From: Listeria goaensis
GTDB taxonomy: Bacteria > Bacillota > Bacilli > Lactobacillales > Listeriaceae
Length of the DNA: 64,000 nucleotides
Reading direction: 5' to 3'
NCBI RefSeq assembly: GCF_900186125.1
Contig: NZ_FYBQ01000009.1
Span: 1 to 64,000 of the forward strand
In this document: piece by piece, positions 37,199-46,408 of the stretch
Numbering within the stretch: position 1 is the first letter of the stretch
Layout of the letters: every line of letters begins with the position of its first letter
Notes under the pieces: model-generated
Told to the model about the DNA's origin: nothing
Databases searched by the model: none
What the model saw: the letters and a program-made list of their open reading frames with translations, nothing else
Program-made: the position numbers and the translations under genes

Positions 37199-38384
37199 GA
37201 ACAGTGAAAAAAAAGAATTAAATCAAACTGAATTACTTGAGAAAGATATGAATCATACATTAGATGATTTACTTAGCAATCCATTCGGAATGGATGATAC
37301 AAAAAACACGAGCATTACGAATAGCGAAAATGACGCGGCGCCTCGCCTCGTAGATATGCTTCCTGAAAGCAATAAACGTCAGGCTCTTGAACTGAGCAAA
37401 CAAATTGATGCGGGAAATCAGGCGGCCATTCTTGGATACGGTGCACCTGCTCAAGCGAAACTTCATGATTTTTCGCACTCAATGCTCGCCCACGTGCAGA
37501 AGCAAGATGTTGGTCCGATTGGGGATATCATTAGCGACTTGATGTATCGACTGCAAGAAGCTGATCCAGACGAGCTTGCTGCACGCAATAAAAATATTTT
37601 CACAAAAATGTTTCACCGTGTGAAACAATCGATTAATGAAATCACGTCAAAATATCAAAAAATTGGCACCCAAATCGACCGAATTGCTTTAAAACTAGAG
37701 CATTCGAAAAAACGCTTGATGGAAGATAACTCCTTCTTAGAGCAACTTTATGATAAAAATAAAGATTATTTTCAAGCTTTGAATATTTATATCGCGGCTG
37801 GCGAATTGAAGCTTGAGGAAATCAATGATAAATTGTTGCCTGAACTTCGCAAAAAAGCTGAAGAAACTGGCGATCAAATGGATTTCCAAGAAGTGAATGA
37901 TTTGACGCAATTTGCTGACCGTCTTGAAAAACGTGTGCATGACTTAAAACTTAGTCGGCAGATTACGATTCAACAAGCACCGCAAATTCGTTTAATCCAA
38001 AATACGAACCAAGCGTTAGCTGAAAAAATTCAATCGTCCATTATGACGGCTATTCCGCTTTGGAAAAACCAAGTGGCGATTGCCTTAACACTTTTAAGAC
38101 AACAACAAGCAGTTGAAGCACAACGTCAAGTTTCTGAAACGACAAATGAACTTCTGAAACGCAATGCTGACATGCTGAAAACAAACGCGATTGAAACTGC
38201 GCGTGAAAACGAAAGAGGTATCGTGGATATCGAAACGCTTAAACATACGCAATCAAGTTTAATTGAAACACTGCAAGAAACACTTAAAATTCAACAAGAA
38301 GGCCGTGCTAAACGTGCTGCAGCAGAAAAAGAACTCGTTTCTATGGAACAAGAACTAAAAGATCGTTTAATTGAATTACGTTAA
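37191..38384 (+). CDS. telA: TelA-family toxic anion resistance protein
   Basis: A 397-residue, nearly all-helical cytoplasmic protein starting [16 protein letters not shown], with AAAGGAGCTC upstream. Long heptad-rich segments and [28 protein letters not shown] identify the TelA/KlaA family. Known: linked with tolerance to tellurite and to cell-envelope-targeting compounds in Listeria (lmo1967), mechanism unresolved. Co-transcribed with xpaC, whose membrane domain may anchor TelA (inference). A strong terminator follows. Confidence 0.92.
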   Translation: MSENSEKKELNQTELLEKDMNHTLDDLLSNPFGMDDTKNTSITNSENDAAPRLVDMLPESNKRQALELSKQIDAGNQAAILGYGAPAQAKLHDFSHSMLAHVQKQDVGPIGDIISDLMYRLQEADPDELAARNKNIFTKMFHRVKQSINEITSKYQKIGTQIDRIALKLEHSKKRLMEDNSFLEQLYDKNKDYFQALNIYIAAGELKLEEINDKLLPELRKKAEETGDQMDFQEVNDLTQFADRLEKRVHDLKLSRQITIQQAPQIRLIQNTNQALAEKIQSSIMTAIPLWKNQVAIALTLLRQQQAVEAQRQVSETTNELLKRNADMLKTNAIETARENERGIVDIETLKHTQSSLIETLQETLKIQQEGRAKRAAAEKELVSMEQELKDRLIELR

Positions 38385-38411
38385 AAATACTATAACTTAA
38401 ACGTGTCGCGC

Positions 38412-38447
38412 AAAACTAGGCTTTGGAATCTCAAAGCCTAGTTTTTT
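38412..38447. terminator. Bidirectional terminator between telA and GNAT gene
   Basis: AAACTAGGCTTTG-GAATCT-CAAAGCCTAGTTT (13 bp) with A-run before and T-run after; the acetyltransferase stop lies inside it. Confidence 0.9.
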
Positions 38448-38944
38448 AATGTGCGGTACATTAGTGTCACCGCATAGAACTTGTCGTGAACGCGGAAATA
38501 ATCGGGATACTCCCCCGCCACATTAAATCCGAATTTTTTATATAACAGAAAGGCAGCTCGGTTCTCACTCACAACTTCAAGCGTCAAAATGTGCAGACCG
38601 GCTGTTTCGGCCGAATGGACAAGCGCCTCCAGCATTTGCGAGCCGATTCCTTGTCCCCAAAACGCTTTTTTCACAGAAAGTGAAATCTCCCCGCGGTGCG
38701 CCATTCGCTCTTTAGGCGGCACAATCACAAGCCCAACGCTAATTAGCTCATCATGTTCATAAGCCACGAGCATACAAGCCTTTTGATGATAAAAATAATC
38801 TTCGATGATGGCTTCTTCGTCTGAACGGGAAACTAAAAATTCATTTTTCCCAAAAGTTAAAAATGAAGTTTCTCCCCCAACACCGTTTAAATAACGAATA
38901 ATATTTTCGGCATCCTTTTTTTCAGCAACGCGAATTGTAACCAT
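38438..38944 (-). CDS. GNAT-family N-acetyltransferase
   Basis: A 168-residue GNAT. Acetyl-CoA motif A is ISLSVKKAFWGQGIGSQMLEAL (key residues Q/RxxGxG/A: WGQGIGS), followed by LTLEVVSENRAAFLLYKKFGF, the motif B signature. Substrate unknown. Located 12 bases after dinB on the same strand, so probably co-transcribed. Confidence 0.88.
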   Translation of the reverse strand: MVTIRVAEKKDAENIIRYLNGVGGETSFLTFGKNEFLVSRSDEEAIIEDYFYHQKACMLVAYEHDELISVGLVIVPPKERMAHRGEISLSVKKAFWGQGIGSQMLEALVHSAETAGLHILTLEVVSENRAAFLLYKKFGFNVAGEYPDYFRVHDKFYAVTLMYRTLKN

Positions 38945-38956
38945 ATACTCCTCCTT

Positions 38957-40027
38957 TTATATACCTTCTAGGCGCATATTTTCAAAATGAATGGGTTTTA
39001 AGTTTGTGACGGTCAAACCGATTAGACGAATAGCTTCTTTACCATCATAAACATCATTTAGTAGCGCGGCTCCGGCTTCGTATATCATTTGGCGATCATG
39101 GATATAATCGGTAAGCGTCATCCGTTTTGTTATCGTCGTGAAATCACTATATCGCAGTTTTAAGACTACCGTTTTTCCGTGCTTTTGGATTTTAAGTAGT
39201 CGCGTTTCAATCTTTTCCGCAAACCGCATTAAACTTTTTTCAAGCAGAGCTTCATTTAAAACATTTCGTTCGAAAGTGGTTTCTTTCCCAACTGATTTAC
39301 GGTCACGATGCGGATTAACAATGTTATTCGAACGACCTCGCACGTGGCGATACAAGTAGTAGCCATGTTTATGGAACTCTCGAATCAAATCCCATTCACT
39401 CCATGCTTTTAAGTCTTTACCCGTTTTTATGCCTAAACGATGCATTTTTTCGGAAGTTACTTTTCCTACTCCATAAAATTTGTCAATGGGAATAGTTTCT
39501 AAAAATTGTTCAGCTTTTTCTGGCGGGACGACTGTCAGACCGGCTGGCTTTTTATAATCGGATGCTATTTTAGCAATAAATTTATTGTAGGACACTCCAG
39601 CAGACGAAGTGAGGCCTAATTCATTGTATATCGCATATTGGATTTCCCTTGCGATAAGTGTTGCGGAAGTCATGTTTTTTTTATTTTCTGTCACATCTAA
39701 ATACGCCTCGTCCAACGAGAGCGGCTCAATGATGTCCGTATAGCGTCTGAAAATATCGCGAATTTGGCTAGAGATTTCCATATAGTGCTCCATGTTTCCA
39801 TGAATGAAAATCCCTTCTGGGCATAGCTTAACTGCTTGTTTTGTGGGCATTGCAGAGTGTACACCAAATTTACGCGCTTCATAAGAACAGGTCGAAACAA
39901 CACCGCGCTTGTTTGGATCGCCGCCGATTATAAGCGGTTTCCCGCGGTACTCAGGATGGTCGCGTTGCTCAACAGAAGCATAAAACGCATCCATATCAAT
40001 ATGAATTATCTTTCTGCTCACATCCAT
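38957..40027 (-). CDS. dinB: DNA polymerase IV
   Basis: A 356-residue Y-family translesion polymerase. Catalytic carboxylates sit in IIHIDMDAFYASVEQRD and PLSLDEAYLDVTEN; the little-finger domain spans about 240-350. It lacks an obvious C-terminal beta-clamp pentapeptide of the QLxLF form. Known: SOS-associated mutagenic bypass. No clear LexA box was recognised upstream, although CGAACGTTTGTT near 40046 (inside CGAAAACGAACGTTTGTTC) resembles half of a Gram-positive SOS box. Confidence 0.93.
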   Translation of the reverse strand: MDVSRKIIHIDMDAFYASVEQRDHPEYRGKPLIIGGDPNKRGVVSTCSYEARKFGVHSAMPTKQAVKLCPEGIFIHGNMEHYMEISSQIRDIFRRYTDIIEPLSLDEAYLDVTENKKNMTSATLIAREIQYAIYNELGLTSSAGVSYNKFIAKIASDYKKPAGLTVVPPEKAEQFLETIPIDKFYGVGKVTSEKMHRLGIKTGKDLKAWSEWDLIREFHKHGYYLYRHVRGRSNNIVNPHRDRKSVGKETTFERNVLNEALLEKSLMRFAEKIETRLLKIQKHGKTVVLKLRYSDFTTITKRMTLTDYIHDRQMIYEAGAALLNDVYDGKEAIRLIGLTVTNLKPIHFENMRLEGI

Positions 40028-40042
40028 GTTAAGCCACCCTTT

Positions 40043-40063
40043 CGAAAACGAACGTTTGTTCTA
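40043..40063 (-). promoter_or_regulatory. Possible LexA (SOS) box before dinB
   Basis: GAAAACGAACGTTTGTTCTA contains CGAACGTTTGTTC, which resembles the Gram-positive LexA site CGAACRNRYGTTYC. It is 18 bases or more upstream of the dinB ATG, a plausible operator position. The match is by eye. Confidence 0.55.
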
Positions 40064-40094
40064 TTTCCATTATACCAGAATCTTAATTTTTTTC

Positions 40095-40125
40095 AAGAAA
40101 AAAAACGCCTAATATGGCGTCATTT
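40095..40125 (-). terminator. Terminator after SDR gene
   Basis: Minus strand ACGCC-ATATTA-GGCGT followed by TTTTTTTT, overlapping the SDR stop. Short stem but long T-run. Confidence 0.6.
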
Positions 40126-40911
40126 TTTCATGAAAGCATTTCGCCCAAAAAACTCGACGACACTCGGCATTACTTGATAAATTCTTGTCCCTATGTTCAT
40201 CAAAAATGGCAAATTCACCTCGCGCCGATTTTTCCCAATGATTCGGATTGTTTTTTCAGCTACTTTTTCGGGTTTTAAAACGAAAAATCCTACGCTTTTT
40301 AAATACTCTCCTGATTCATCTGCAAGGTCAAAAAAGTTTGTCGCAATCGGTCCAGGATTCACCGTTGTCACCTTAATGTTGTCCGCCTTTAGTTCCATCC
40401 TTAACGCATTTGAATAGCCTAACACCGCAAATTTGGTTGCCGCATACGCACTCGATTTTGGCGTCGCAATTTTGCCGGCTTGAGAAGCAATATTTACAAT
40501 ATGCCCGCTTCGTTTTTCCTTGAAATGCGGAATAAAAAGTTGCGTCAAGCGAATGAGTCCCAAAACATTCGTATCAAACATCGCTTCCACCGTTTCAAAC
40601 GGAGTGTTTTCTGCCGTTTCAAACAGACCAAAGCCAGCGCAATTGATTAGCACGTCGATATCGTGAGCCTGTAAAATTTCTTTGATTATTTGTTCCATAG
40701 CAAGAAAATCTGTCACATCGAGCGGGTAGACGTGTGTACTGACTTGGTAGTCACGTTCAATACGCGCACTAATTTCGGTAAGCTTAGCCGCATTTCGCGC
40801 AATCAAAATAACACTCGCTTCTGATTTCGCCGCATAATGGGCTAAATTTTCGCCAAGACCGCTTGAAGCGCCCGTTATTAGAACCGTTTTTCCTTTTAAA
40901 AAAGAATTCAT
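40120..40911 (-). CDS. Short-chain dehydrogenase/reductase
   Basis: A 263-residue classical SDR. NAD(P)-binding VLITGASSGLGENLA, the NCAGFG motif, catalytic Ser in IVNIASQAGK and Tyr-x-x-x-Lys in YAATKFAV. A C-terminal amphipathic region (VMPSVVEFFGRNAF) may contact the membrane, as in DltE-type SDRs. Substrate unknown. Nine bases after rnz, so co-transcribed with it. Confidence 0.9.
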   Translation of the reverse strand: MNSFLKGKTVLITGASSGLGENLAHYAAKSEASVILIARNAAKLTEISARIERDYQVSTHVYPLDVTDFLAMEQIIKEILQAHDIDVLINCAGFGLFETAENTPFETVEAMFDTNVLGLIRLTQLFIPHFKEKRSGHIVNIASQAGKIATPKSSAYAATKFAVLGYSNALRMELKADNIKVTTVNPGPIATNFFDLADESGEYLKSVGFFVLKPEKVAEKTIRIIGKNRREVNLPFLMNIGTRIYQVMPSVVEFFGRNAFMKK

Positions 40912-40920
40912 TTTTGCCTC

Positions 40921-41835
40921 CTAAATAGTAAAACTAGCAAAGTCTTCGGCGATATCCGTATTTGGAAACACTTCACGCGCCTCGTCGCAAAGCTGTAAAC
41001 TGGCTTCCTTGTCGTACCGCGAGCTAATATGCGTCAAAATAAGATGTTTCGCGCCAGCAATTTGGGCAAGCTTGGCCGCATCGGTTGTCGTTGAATGCAT
41101 GTATTCTTTCGCCATCTCTTCTTTAGACGCTTCAAACGTCGCTTCATGCACAACGATATCTGCATTTTCCGCTAACGCTCGCTCGTTCTCTTGTGGCCTC
41201 GTATCACCAAAAATCGCAATAATGCGCCCTTTTTGTTTTGGCCCAATAAACGCCTCACCATCAATCATTCGACCGTCAGGAAGCGCCACTTTTTTTCCTT
41301 GCTTTAATTCCTGATAAAGTGGCCCTGCCGGAACCCCTTCCTGCTTAAGTCGTGCGGCATCAAGTGTCCCCGGCTTATCCGCCTCAACCAACCGGTAACC
41401 AAAGCTCGAAATGCCGTGATCGAGCTCATCACAAACAACTTGCCACTGATTGTCGCGGAAAATTTCGCCTGGTTCAACTTCTATGACCTGAAGTGGGTAG
41501 GTCAAATGAGAACCACTAAGTTCCAAAGAATTTTCGATAAAGGCAGCTATGCCCGTCGGACCATAAACTGTCAATTCTGTTTCTCCGCCTTGAAATGAAC
41601 GGCTGCTTAAAAGACCGGGCAAACCAAAAATATGGTCGCCGTGTAAATGTGTAATAAAAATTTTTTCAAGTTTGCTTAGCCGAATTGAACTGCGCAAAAT
41701 TTGATGCTGCGTCCCTTCTCCGCAATCAAACAGCCAAATCGCATTTCGCTCATTTAACATGGAAATGGCAATTGATGTGACGTTGCGATTTTTTGAAGGC
41801 ACTCCCGCACCTGTCCCAAGAAAAATAAGTTCCAT
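40921..41835 (-). CDS. rnz: Ribonuclease Z
   Basis: Endonuclease maturing tRNA 3' ends that lack encoded CCA, as both tRNAs in this window do. A 304-residue metallo-beta-lactamase: [21 protein letters not shown], metal ligands in [13 protein letters not shown] and HEATFE, and the tRNA-binding exosite arm around 155-185. Full-length family member. First gene of the rnz-SDR pair; zwf is divergent. Confidence 0.95.
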   Translation of the reverse strand: MELIFLGTGAGVPSKNRNVTSIAISMLNERNAIWLFDCGEGTQHQILRSSIRLSKLEKIFITHLHGDHIFGLPGLLSSRSFQGGETELTVYGPTGIAAFIENSLELSGSHLTYPLQVIEVEPGEIFRDNQWQVVCDELDHGISSFGYRLVEADKPGTLDAARLKQEGVPAGPLYQELKQGKKVALPDGRMIDGEAFIGPKQKGRIIAIFGDTRPQENERALAENADIVVHEATFEASKEEMAKEYMHSTTTDAAKLAQIAGAKHLILTHISSRYDKEASLQLCDEAREVFPNTDIAEDFASFTI

Positions 41836-41955
41836 TTTTCTCCCAACTTTCTAAATCAATATGTTCCATTTTATCATACTCCTTCAAAAATGAAATGAAT
41901 TCTCGAAATAAAACGTTTTCATTTTAAATTCACATTCTTTTTCTAGTTCAAACAG

Positions 41956-41984
41956 TTGCACAAACATACTTTAATGGATAAAAT
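41956..41984 (+). promoter_or_regulatory. zwf promoter
   Basis: -35 TTGCAC (41956-41961), 17-base spacer, -10 TAAAAT (41979-41984), giving a leader of about 80 bases. No other feature was seen in the rnz-zwf gap. Confidence 0.65.
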
Positions 41985-42068
41985 AGTATGGAGCTATAGA
42001 GCTTTTTGTGCTCGAATGGATTTATGTAATCCTTGTTAAAGCAGAAACGAGAAAGAGGGTAAGTGCGT

Positions 42069-43550
42069 ATGACAGATAATTTAGAACAAAAAGCTTTGAT
42101 TACAATTTTTGGCGGTACGGGAGATTTAGCAAATCGAAAACTTTACCCTTCGCTATATCATTTATTTAGCAAAGGCTATTTAAAGAAAAATTTTGCTGTA
42201 ATTGGAACTGCGCGCCGGGAATGGAGTAATGATTTCTTTCGAGATAAGGTGAAAGAATCAATTCAAGATATTGCCGCTTCAAGTGCTGAAGCAGATGAAT
42301 TTGCTAGTCATTTTTACTATCAGTCACATGATGTCACCAATAAAGAGTCCTACGTTTCGCTTAAAACATTGTCAGATGAACTTGATCAAAAATATGATTT
42401 AGCTGGCAATCGTATTTTCTACTTAGCTATGGCGCCGAACTTTTTCGGCATTATTGCAAGCCGCATCAAATCTGAAGGCTTTGTTGATACGAAAGGTTTC
42501 CATCGTTTAATTATTGAAAAACCGTTTGGGCATGACTTAGAAAGTGCTCATGAATTAAATGATTCCCTTCGTGAAGCTTTTCATGAAGATGAAATCTACC
42601 GTATTGACCATTACTTAGGGAAAGAAATGATTCAAAATATTTCCGTTATTCGCTTCGCTAATTCTATTATCGAATCACTTTGGAATAATCGTTATATTGA
42701 CAATATTCAAGTTACGCTAAGTGAAGTTTTAGGTGTTGAAGACCGCGGGCGTTACTATGATGAAAGTGGTGCACTCCGCGATATGGTGCAAAACCATATT
42801 TTGCAAATTGTTTCCTTACTTGCCATGGAACCGCCTATTAAACTTTCCACCAAAGAAATTCGTCATGAAAAAGTACGAGCACTACGTTCTCTTCGCGTTT
42901 ATGAAGGTGAAGAAGTGTTAGAAAACTTCATTCGTGGGCAATACGGTTCTGGTCACGCATTTGGTAAAGATTTAAAAGGTTACCGCGAAGAAGACAATGT
43001 GAATCCAGACTCCAATACCGAAACGTTTGTCGCGGCGAAACTATTAATTGATAATTTCCGCTGGACTGGCGTCCCGTTCTATATCCGAACTGGTAAACGT
43101 TTAGCTGCCAAAGCTACACAAATTGCGATTCACTTTAAAAACGTCCCAATGAACCTTTTTGGTAGCGATATGTCACTAGGCGGCAATGTGCTCGTCATTC
43201 ATATCCAACCTAATGAAGGTATCACTTTACATCTTAATGTTAAAAAGCCTGGTCAAGGTATGGAAACCATGCCGATTAATTTAAACTACGCTCATTCTTC
43301 TCCAGACGGAATGAACACACCAGAAGCATACGAAAAACTCATTTTAGACTGCTTACGCGGTGATGCCACTTACTTCTCACATTGGGATGAGGTAAGTCTA
43401 TCTTGGAATTTCATCGATCACGTAGCAGATGTTTGGAAAAACACGAAGGGACACTTCCCGAATTATAAACCTGGCACGATGGGGCCAGATGAAGCAGATG
43501 AACTACTCGCTAAGGACGGCTTTAGCTGGTTTAAAGTTCATGAAGAATAA
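42069..43550 (+). CDS. zwf: Glucose-6-phosphate 1-dehydrogenase
   Basis: First step of the oxidative pentose phosphate pathway, producing NADPH. A 493-residue protein: ITIFGGTGDLANRKLYPSLY (coenzyme motif), RIDHYLGKEM (substrate lysine and histidine) and EKPFGHD. The ATG at 42069 has AGAGGG about ten bases upstream; a GTG at 42063 is too close. Single-gene unit with its own promoter and a strong terminator. Confidence 0.95.
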   Translation: MTDNLEQKALITIFGGTGDLANRKLYPSLYHLFSKGYLKKNFAVIGTARREWSNDFFRDKVKESIQDIAASSAEADEFASHFYYQSHDVTNKESYVSLKTLSDELDQKYDLAGNRIFYLAMAPNFFGIIASRIKSEGFVDTKGFHRLIIEKPFGHDLESAHELNDSLREAFHEDEIYRIDHYLGKEMIQNISVIRFANSIIESLWNNRYIDNIQVTLSEVLGVEDRGRYYDESGALRDMVQNHILQIVSLLAMEPPIKLSTKEIRHEKVRALRSLRVYEGEEVLENFIRGQYGSGHAFGKDLKGYREEDNVNPDSNTETFVAAKLLIDNFRWTGVPFYIRTGKRLAAKATQIAIHFKNVPMNLFGSDMSLGGNVLVIHIQPNEGITLHLNVKKPGQGMETMPINLNYAHSSPDGMNTPEAYEKLILDCLRGDATYFSHWDEVSLSWNFIDHVADVWKNTKGHFPNYKPGTMGPDEADELLAKDGFSWFKVHEE

Positions 43551-43590
43551 AAAACAAGCGGCGAGGAATTAAATCCTCGCCGCTTGTTTT
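43551..43590 (+). terminator. Terminator after zwf
   Basis: AAAACAAGCGGCGAGGA-loop-TCCTCGCCGCTTGTTTT, a 17-bp perfect stem directly after the stop. The A/T ends make it potentially bidirectional, ending ung-strand transcripts too. Confidence 0.92.
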
Positions 43591-43690
43591 TAAACATTGT
43601 CCGCACTTTTATGGCTAATCGCAAAAGCTCTGCTTCTGTTTTTGGCTCCATTTGGGAATTTTAATGCCTCTAATCTTATCATTACTTCCC

Positions 43691-44359
43691 TTAGCTGTTT
43701 ATATTTTGGAGGGCCCAATCAATTTTCCCGCGCCCAGATTTTTCGAGAAAGTCATTTGCTTTTGAAAATGGTTGGCTTCCAAAAAATCCGCCATTTGCTG
43801 CAAGTGGTGATGGGTGTGTTCCTTTAATTAAATAATGTTTTGGATTCGTCACACCTTCTGCTACCTTTTGAGCGTGGTTGCCCCAAAGAATAAACACAAG
43901 TGGTTCGGGGTAATCATTTAGTTCAGCTAACACTCTTTTCGTGAAAGTAGCCCAGCCATATGATTTATGGCTTCCCGCCGCCCCTTCCTGAACGCTCCAA
44001 CTTGTGTTCATCATCAAAACACCTTGCTCCGCCCAACCACCTAAATAACCATGATTTGGCGCATCAATATTTAAGTCCGTTTTCAACTCTTTATACATAT
44101 TTCGCAAGCTAGGCGGAATTTTTTGCCCCGGTTTAACCGAGAAACTAAGTCCATGCGCCTGCCCCGAGCGGTGATACGGATCTTGCCCGATAATGACCAC
44201 TTTAGTCTTTTCATATGGGCATAATTTAAAACAGGAAAACATATCTTCTTCAGGTGGATAAACATTTCCTAAACGACGTGCCGCACCAACTTTTTCCATC
44301 AGTTCGACAAAATAAGTTTCATTCGCTTCCTGCTCTAAAAATTCACTCCAGCTTTTCAT
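43691..44359 (-). CDS. ung: Uracil-DNA glycosylase
   Basis: Removes uracil from DNA. A 222-residue family 1 enzyme: VVIIGQDPYHRSGQAHGLSFSV (catalytic Asp in GQDPYH), and KGTHPSPLAAN (His loop). Full length. Convergent with zwf. Upstream gap 44360-44597 holds the yueI promoter and no gene. Confidence 0.96.
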   Translation of the reverse strand: MKSWSEFLEQEANETYFVELMEKVGAARRLGNVYPPEEDMFSCFKLCPYEKTKVVIIGQDPYHRSGQAHGLSFSVKPGQKIPPSLRNMYKELKTDLNIDAPNHGYLGGWAEQGVLMMNTSWSVQEGAAGSHKSYGWATFTKRVLAELNDYPEPLVFILWGNHAQKVAEGVTNPKHYLIKGTHPSPLAANGGFFGSQPFSKANDFLEKSGRGKIDWALQNINS

Positions 44360-44536
44360 TAAGCTTACACCTCTTGCTTTCTTTTTTGACTAAAAAGAAA
44401 ATATACGCCTAGCATACTTTCTAAGCCTCATCTTATGTATTTTTTTAGATTGCCCTAACTTATACTACAAAACGTAGTTATAAAAATTATATCATACCTA
44501 GAAGTTAAAAATAAAGTGCAAATTGATTATTCAAGC

Positions 44537-44564
44537 TTGAATTTAAATGGGCACATGCTAAAAT
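44537..44564 (+). promoter_or_regulatory. Promoter before yueI-like gene
   Basis: -35 TTGAAT (44537-44542), 16-base spacer ending TGC, -10 TAAAAT (44559-44564). Confidence 0.65.
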
Positions 44565-44597
44565 GAAAGAGAATAATCTTAAAGGAGCAGTTGTAAA

Positions 44598-45029
44598 ATG
44601 GCTGATAATTTGCAAGACTACATCGACAACGGGTTATATGGTCCGAAAGAATTGAATCCAGCAGAAAAAAAGAAATATTTGGGAACGTACCGAGAACGCG
44701 TCATTGTTGCGTTAAATAAAAGTGAAGTTCTTTCTAAAAAAATGTTGCCTGAACTAGAAGAAAAGGTTCTCACGTATGAAGGTTCCAAATTACTTTTAAA
44801 TGGCGCACTTGGATACGCGCTGCTTCGGCCATATATTCAAATTGCTGAACGAACGAAACACGAGTTTTCAATTGTGTCACGTGAAGAAGAGGATACCGAT
44901 ATTTATCTCGTTTTAGCCGATACAAAAGAAGTGAATATCGAAGACGTCCATTTACATGCGGAGCAAAAGGAACCTGAAAACACAGAGAAACGCTCCCTTT
45001 TAGACAAAATCAAAGAAATTTTAAATTAG
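44598..45029 (+). CDS. yueI: YueI-like protein (DUF1694)
   Basis: A 143-residue soluble protein with MADNLQDYIDNGLYGPKELNPAEKKKYLGTYRERV, the conserved N-terminus of the YueI/DUF1694 family; the core resembles a ribosomal L7Ae-like alpha/beta fold, and the tail is acidic then basic. Function unknown. RBS AAAGGAGCAG. The next small ORF starts 17 bases downstream and is likely on the same transcript. Confidence 0.85.
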   Translation: MADNLQDYIDNGLYGPKELNPAEKKKYLGTYRERVIVALNKSEVLSKKMLPELEEKVLTYEGSKLLLNGALGYALLRPYIQIAERTKHEFSIVSREEEDTDIYLVLADTKEVNIEDVHLHAEQKEPENTEKRSLLDKIKEILN

Positions 45030-45046
45030 CATAGGAGGTTTAAAAG

Positions 45047-45184
45047 ATGTTACACATAGTTGTTGTCGCATTATGCGCGCTAATGCTAATTCAATCACTT
45101 TACTTTTTCATTCGAAAAAACGTCAATATGGGCGTACTTTTCTTATTAATTACAGCCGCTTTATTCATGCTCACACGCATTTAA
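45047..45184 (+). CDS. Small two-helix membrane protein, 45 residues
   Basis: Starts MLHIVVVALCALMLIQSLYF and continues after a short basic loop FIRKNVNMG into a second hydrophobic segment VLFLLITAALFML. The RBS ATAGGAGG seven bases upstream of the ATG is near-perfect, so this short gene is very probably real. It follows yueI; its last 24 bases overlap the end of the oppositely oriented DUF6884 gene. No family recognised. Confidence 0.75.
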   Translation: MLHIVVVALCALMLIQSLYFFIRKNVNMGVLFLLITAALFMLTRI

Positions 45185-45628
45185 CGGCTGATTGGACAAA
45201 ATGGCTTGTTTCAATTTTGCCTGCATCACGCCAATTCCCGAGTAGCCAATGAGTGGCTGCACAAATTGCTGCGTACCACCTGTGATTTGTTCCAGAAGCG
45301 GACCATATTTTTTGCCACCAAGTAGAATAATTGATTCTTGATTTTCAAGTTTTAATGCGCGCCACTGCGCTTTTAGTGCGTCTAGTTGAATAGTTTCAGC
45401 TGTGACGCCTTTTTGATTGAAACGGACATCATATGTTTTCAAAAGGGTATCATTTGGGTGCAGGAATCCGTATTTGGGGGACAAAATCACGTATTCATCT
45501 GCAAATTTTTCTGCGTAAGCCTGACAGAGTTTATGAAACGTTCCAGTGTATGCTTTTCTTGCCTGACAAGGACCATATTTTGGATTTTTATCCCATATCT
45601 TAGGTTTCCCAGAAGGAATTATCATCAT
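45161..45628 (-). CDS. DUF6884-like protein
   Basis: A 155-residue soluble protein: MMIIPSGKPKIWDKNPKYG, ARKAYTGTFHKLCQAYAE, YVILSPKYGFLHPND and IILLGGKKYGPLLEQ. These are features of the DUF6884 family (unknown function). The ATG at 45628 overlaps the preceding acetyltransferase stop (ATGA), so translation is coupled; an upstream start at 45646 is less likely. The 3' end overlaps the small membrane ORF on the other strand. Confidence 0.7.
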   Translation of the reverse strand: MMIIPSGKPKIWDKNPKYGPCQARKAYTGTFHKLCQAYAEKFADEYVILSPKYGFLHPNDTLLKTYDVRFNQKGVTAETIQLDALKAQWRALKLENQESIILLGGKKYGPLLEQITGGTQQFVQPLIGYSGIGVMQAKLKQAILSNQPLNACEHE

Positions 45629-46146
45629 GTTTGATCCAGCTCCCAAAGTGTAATTTTCCCGCCTAGTTGCATTTCATCGTGGCCTTCTCGGTATTTAAAG
45701 CCGGTGCCTTGTAAAACATGTATCGAAGCTAAATTATGCTCAAATGACCGCGCAAAAATGCGGGTTATTTTTTTCTGCGCGACAAGCCACAAAACCATTT
45801 CAGCTAACGCCTCTTTCATGTATCCATGGCCTTGATAGCTTTCTACAATGCTGTATCCGAGCTCAATTTCTCCTGTTTCGTCGGGATTCCCTTGCCCACC
45901 AATTTCACCGATTACAATGCCTTCTTCTTTTAAGACAACAAGTTTTGTCCACTTTGTCATCTCAGGTTTGTTTTTCACATTTTCCAGAACATATGGTAAA
46001 TAAAAAAAGAAATCGATTCCCGGCCATTCTTCTGAAACATCGTATCCCGTCACTTTTTCGAGCTCTGAAATACCTTTAATTGTGGCCTCAATCATTTCAA
46101 ATGTATATTCAATTAAAAGCAACCGTTTTGTTTCCAAAGGTTCCAT
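45625..46146 (-). CDS. GNAT-family N-acetyltransferase (RimJ/RimL type)
   Basis: A 173-residue acetyltransferase. METKRL-like opening (LETKRLLLIEYTFEM) typical of RimJ/RimL relatives, motif A GEIELGYSIVESYQGHGYMKEAL (QGHGY) and RSFEHNLASIHVLQGTGFK. Substrate unknown. Overlaps the DUF6884 gene by four bases; the pair forms a two-gene unit. Confidence 0.87.
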   Translation of the reverse strand: MEPLETKRLLLIEYTFEMIEATIKGISELEKVTGYDVSEEWPGIDFFFYLPYVLENVKNKPEMTKWTKLVVLKEEGIVIGEIGGQGNPDETGEIELGYSIVESYQGHGYMKEALAEMVLWLVAQKKITRIFARSFEHNLASIHVLQGTGFKYREGHDEMQLGGKITLWELDQT

Positions 46147-46293
46147 TTTATTCCCTTGCTTTCCTCATCAAATTTACTAATTTAAACTTATCAAAAAAAG
46201 CTCCACTTGTATACTTTTGGGCCCATCGTGATAAAAATATAATAATTTTAATCAAAAAGTAAAACTATTCTGTTTTCTTTTTTTATTTTCATT

Positions 46294-46308
46294 GAGAAAG
46301 CGTTTTCT
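46294..46308 (+). promoter_or_regulatory. Possible CcpA cre site upstream of ilv operon
   Basis: GAGAAAGCGTTTTCT matches WTGNAANCGNWNNCW except at the first two positions. Known: in Bacillus CcpA activates ilv-leu from an upstream cre. It is about 143 bases before the predicted start, further than in Bacillus. The rest of 46147-46392 shows nothing else. Confidence 0.35.
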
Positions 46309-46392
46309 TTTAAGTTATAGGTGGATTGTTATACCTGGTACTAATTTATCATTTTTCTATTCTCAATTATTGAATCGTCTAAACTGACAGAA

Positions 46393-46407
46393 AATTTTCA
46401 AATAACT
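46393..46407 (+). promoter_or_regulatory. Candidate CodY box at ilv promoter
   Basis: AATTTTCAAATAACT matches the CodY consensus AATTTTCWGAAAATT at 12 of 15 positions and ends two bases before the -35. CodY is a known repressor of branched-chain amino acid synthesis in Listeria. Confidence 0.6.
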
Positions 46408-46408
46408 G

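Noticed and set aside
43597-43827. Plus-strand open frame after zwf
   Set aside because: Overlaps the zwf terminator and the ung 3' end; no RBS.
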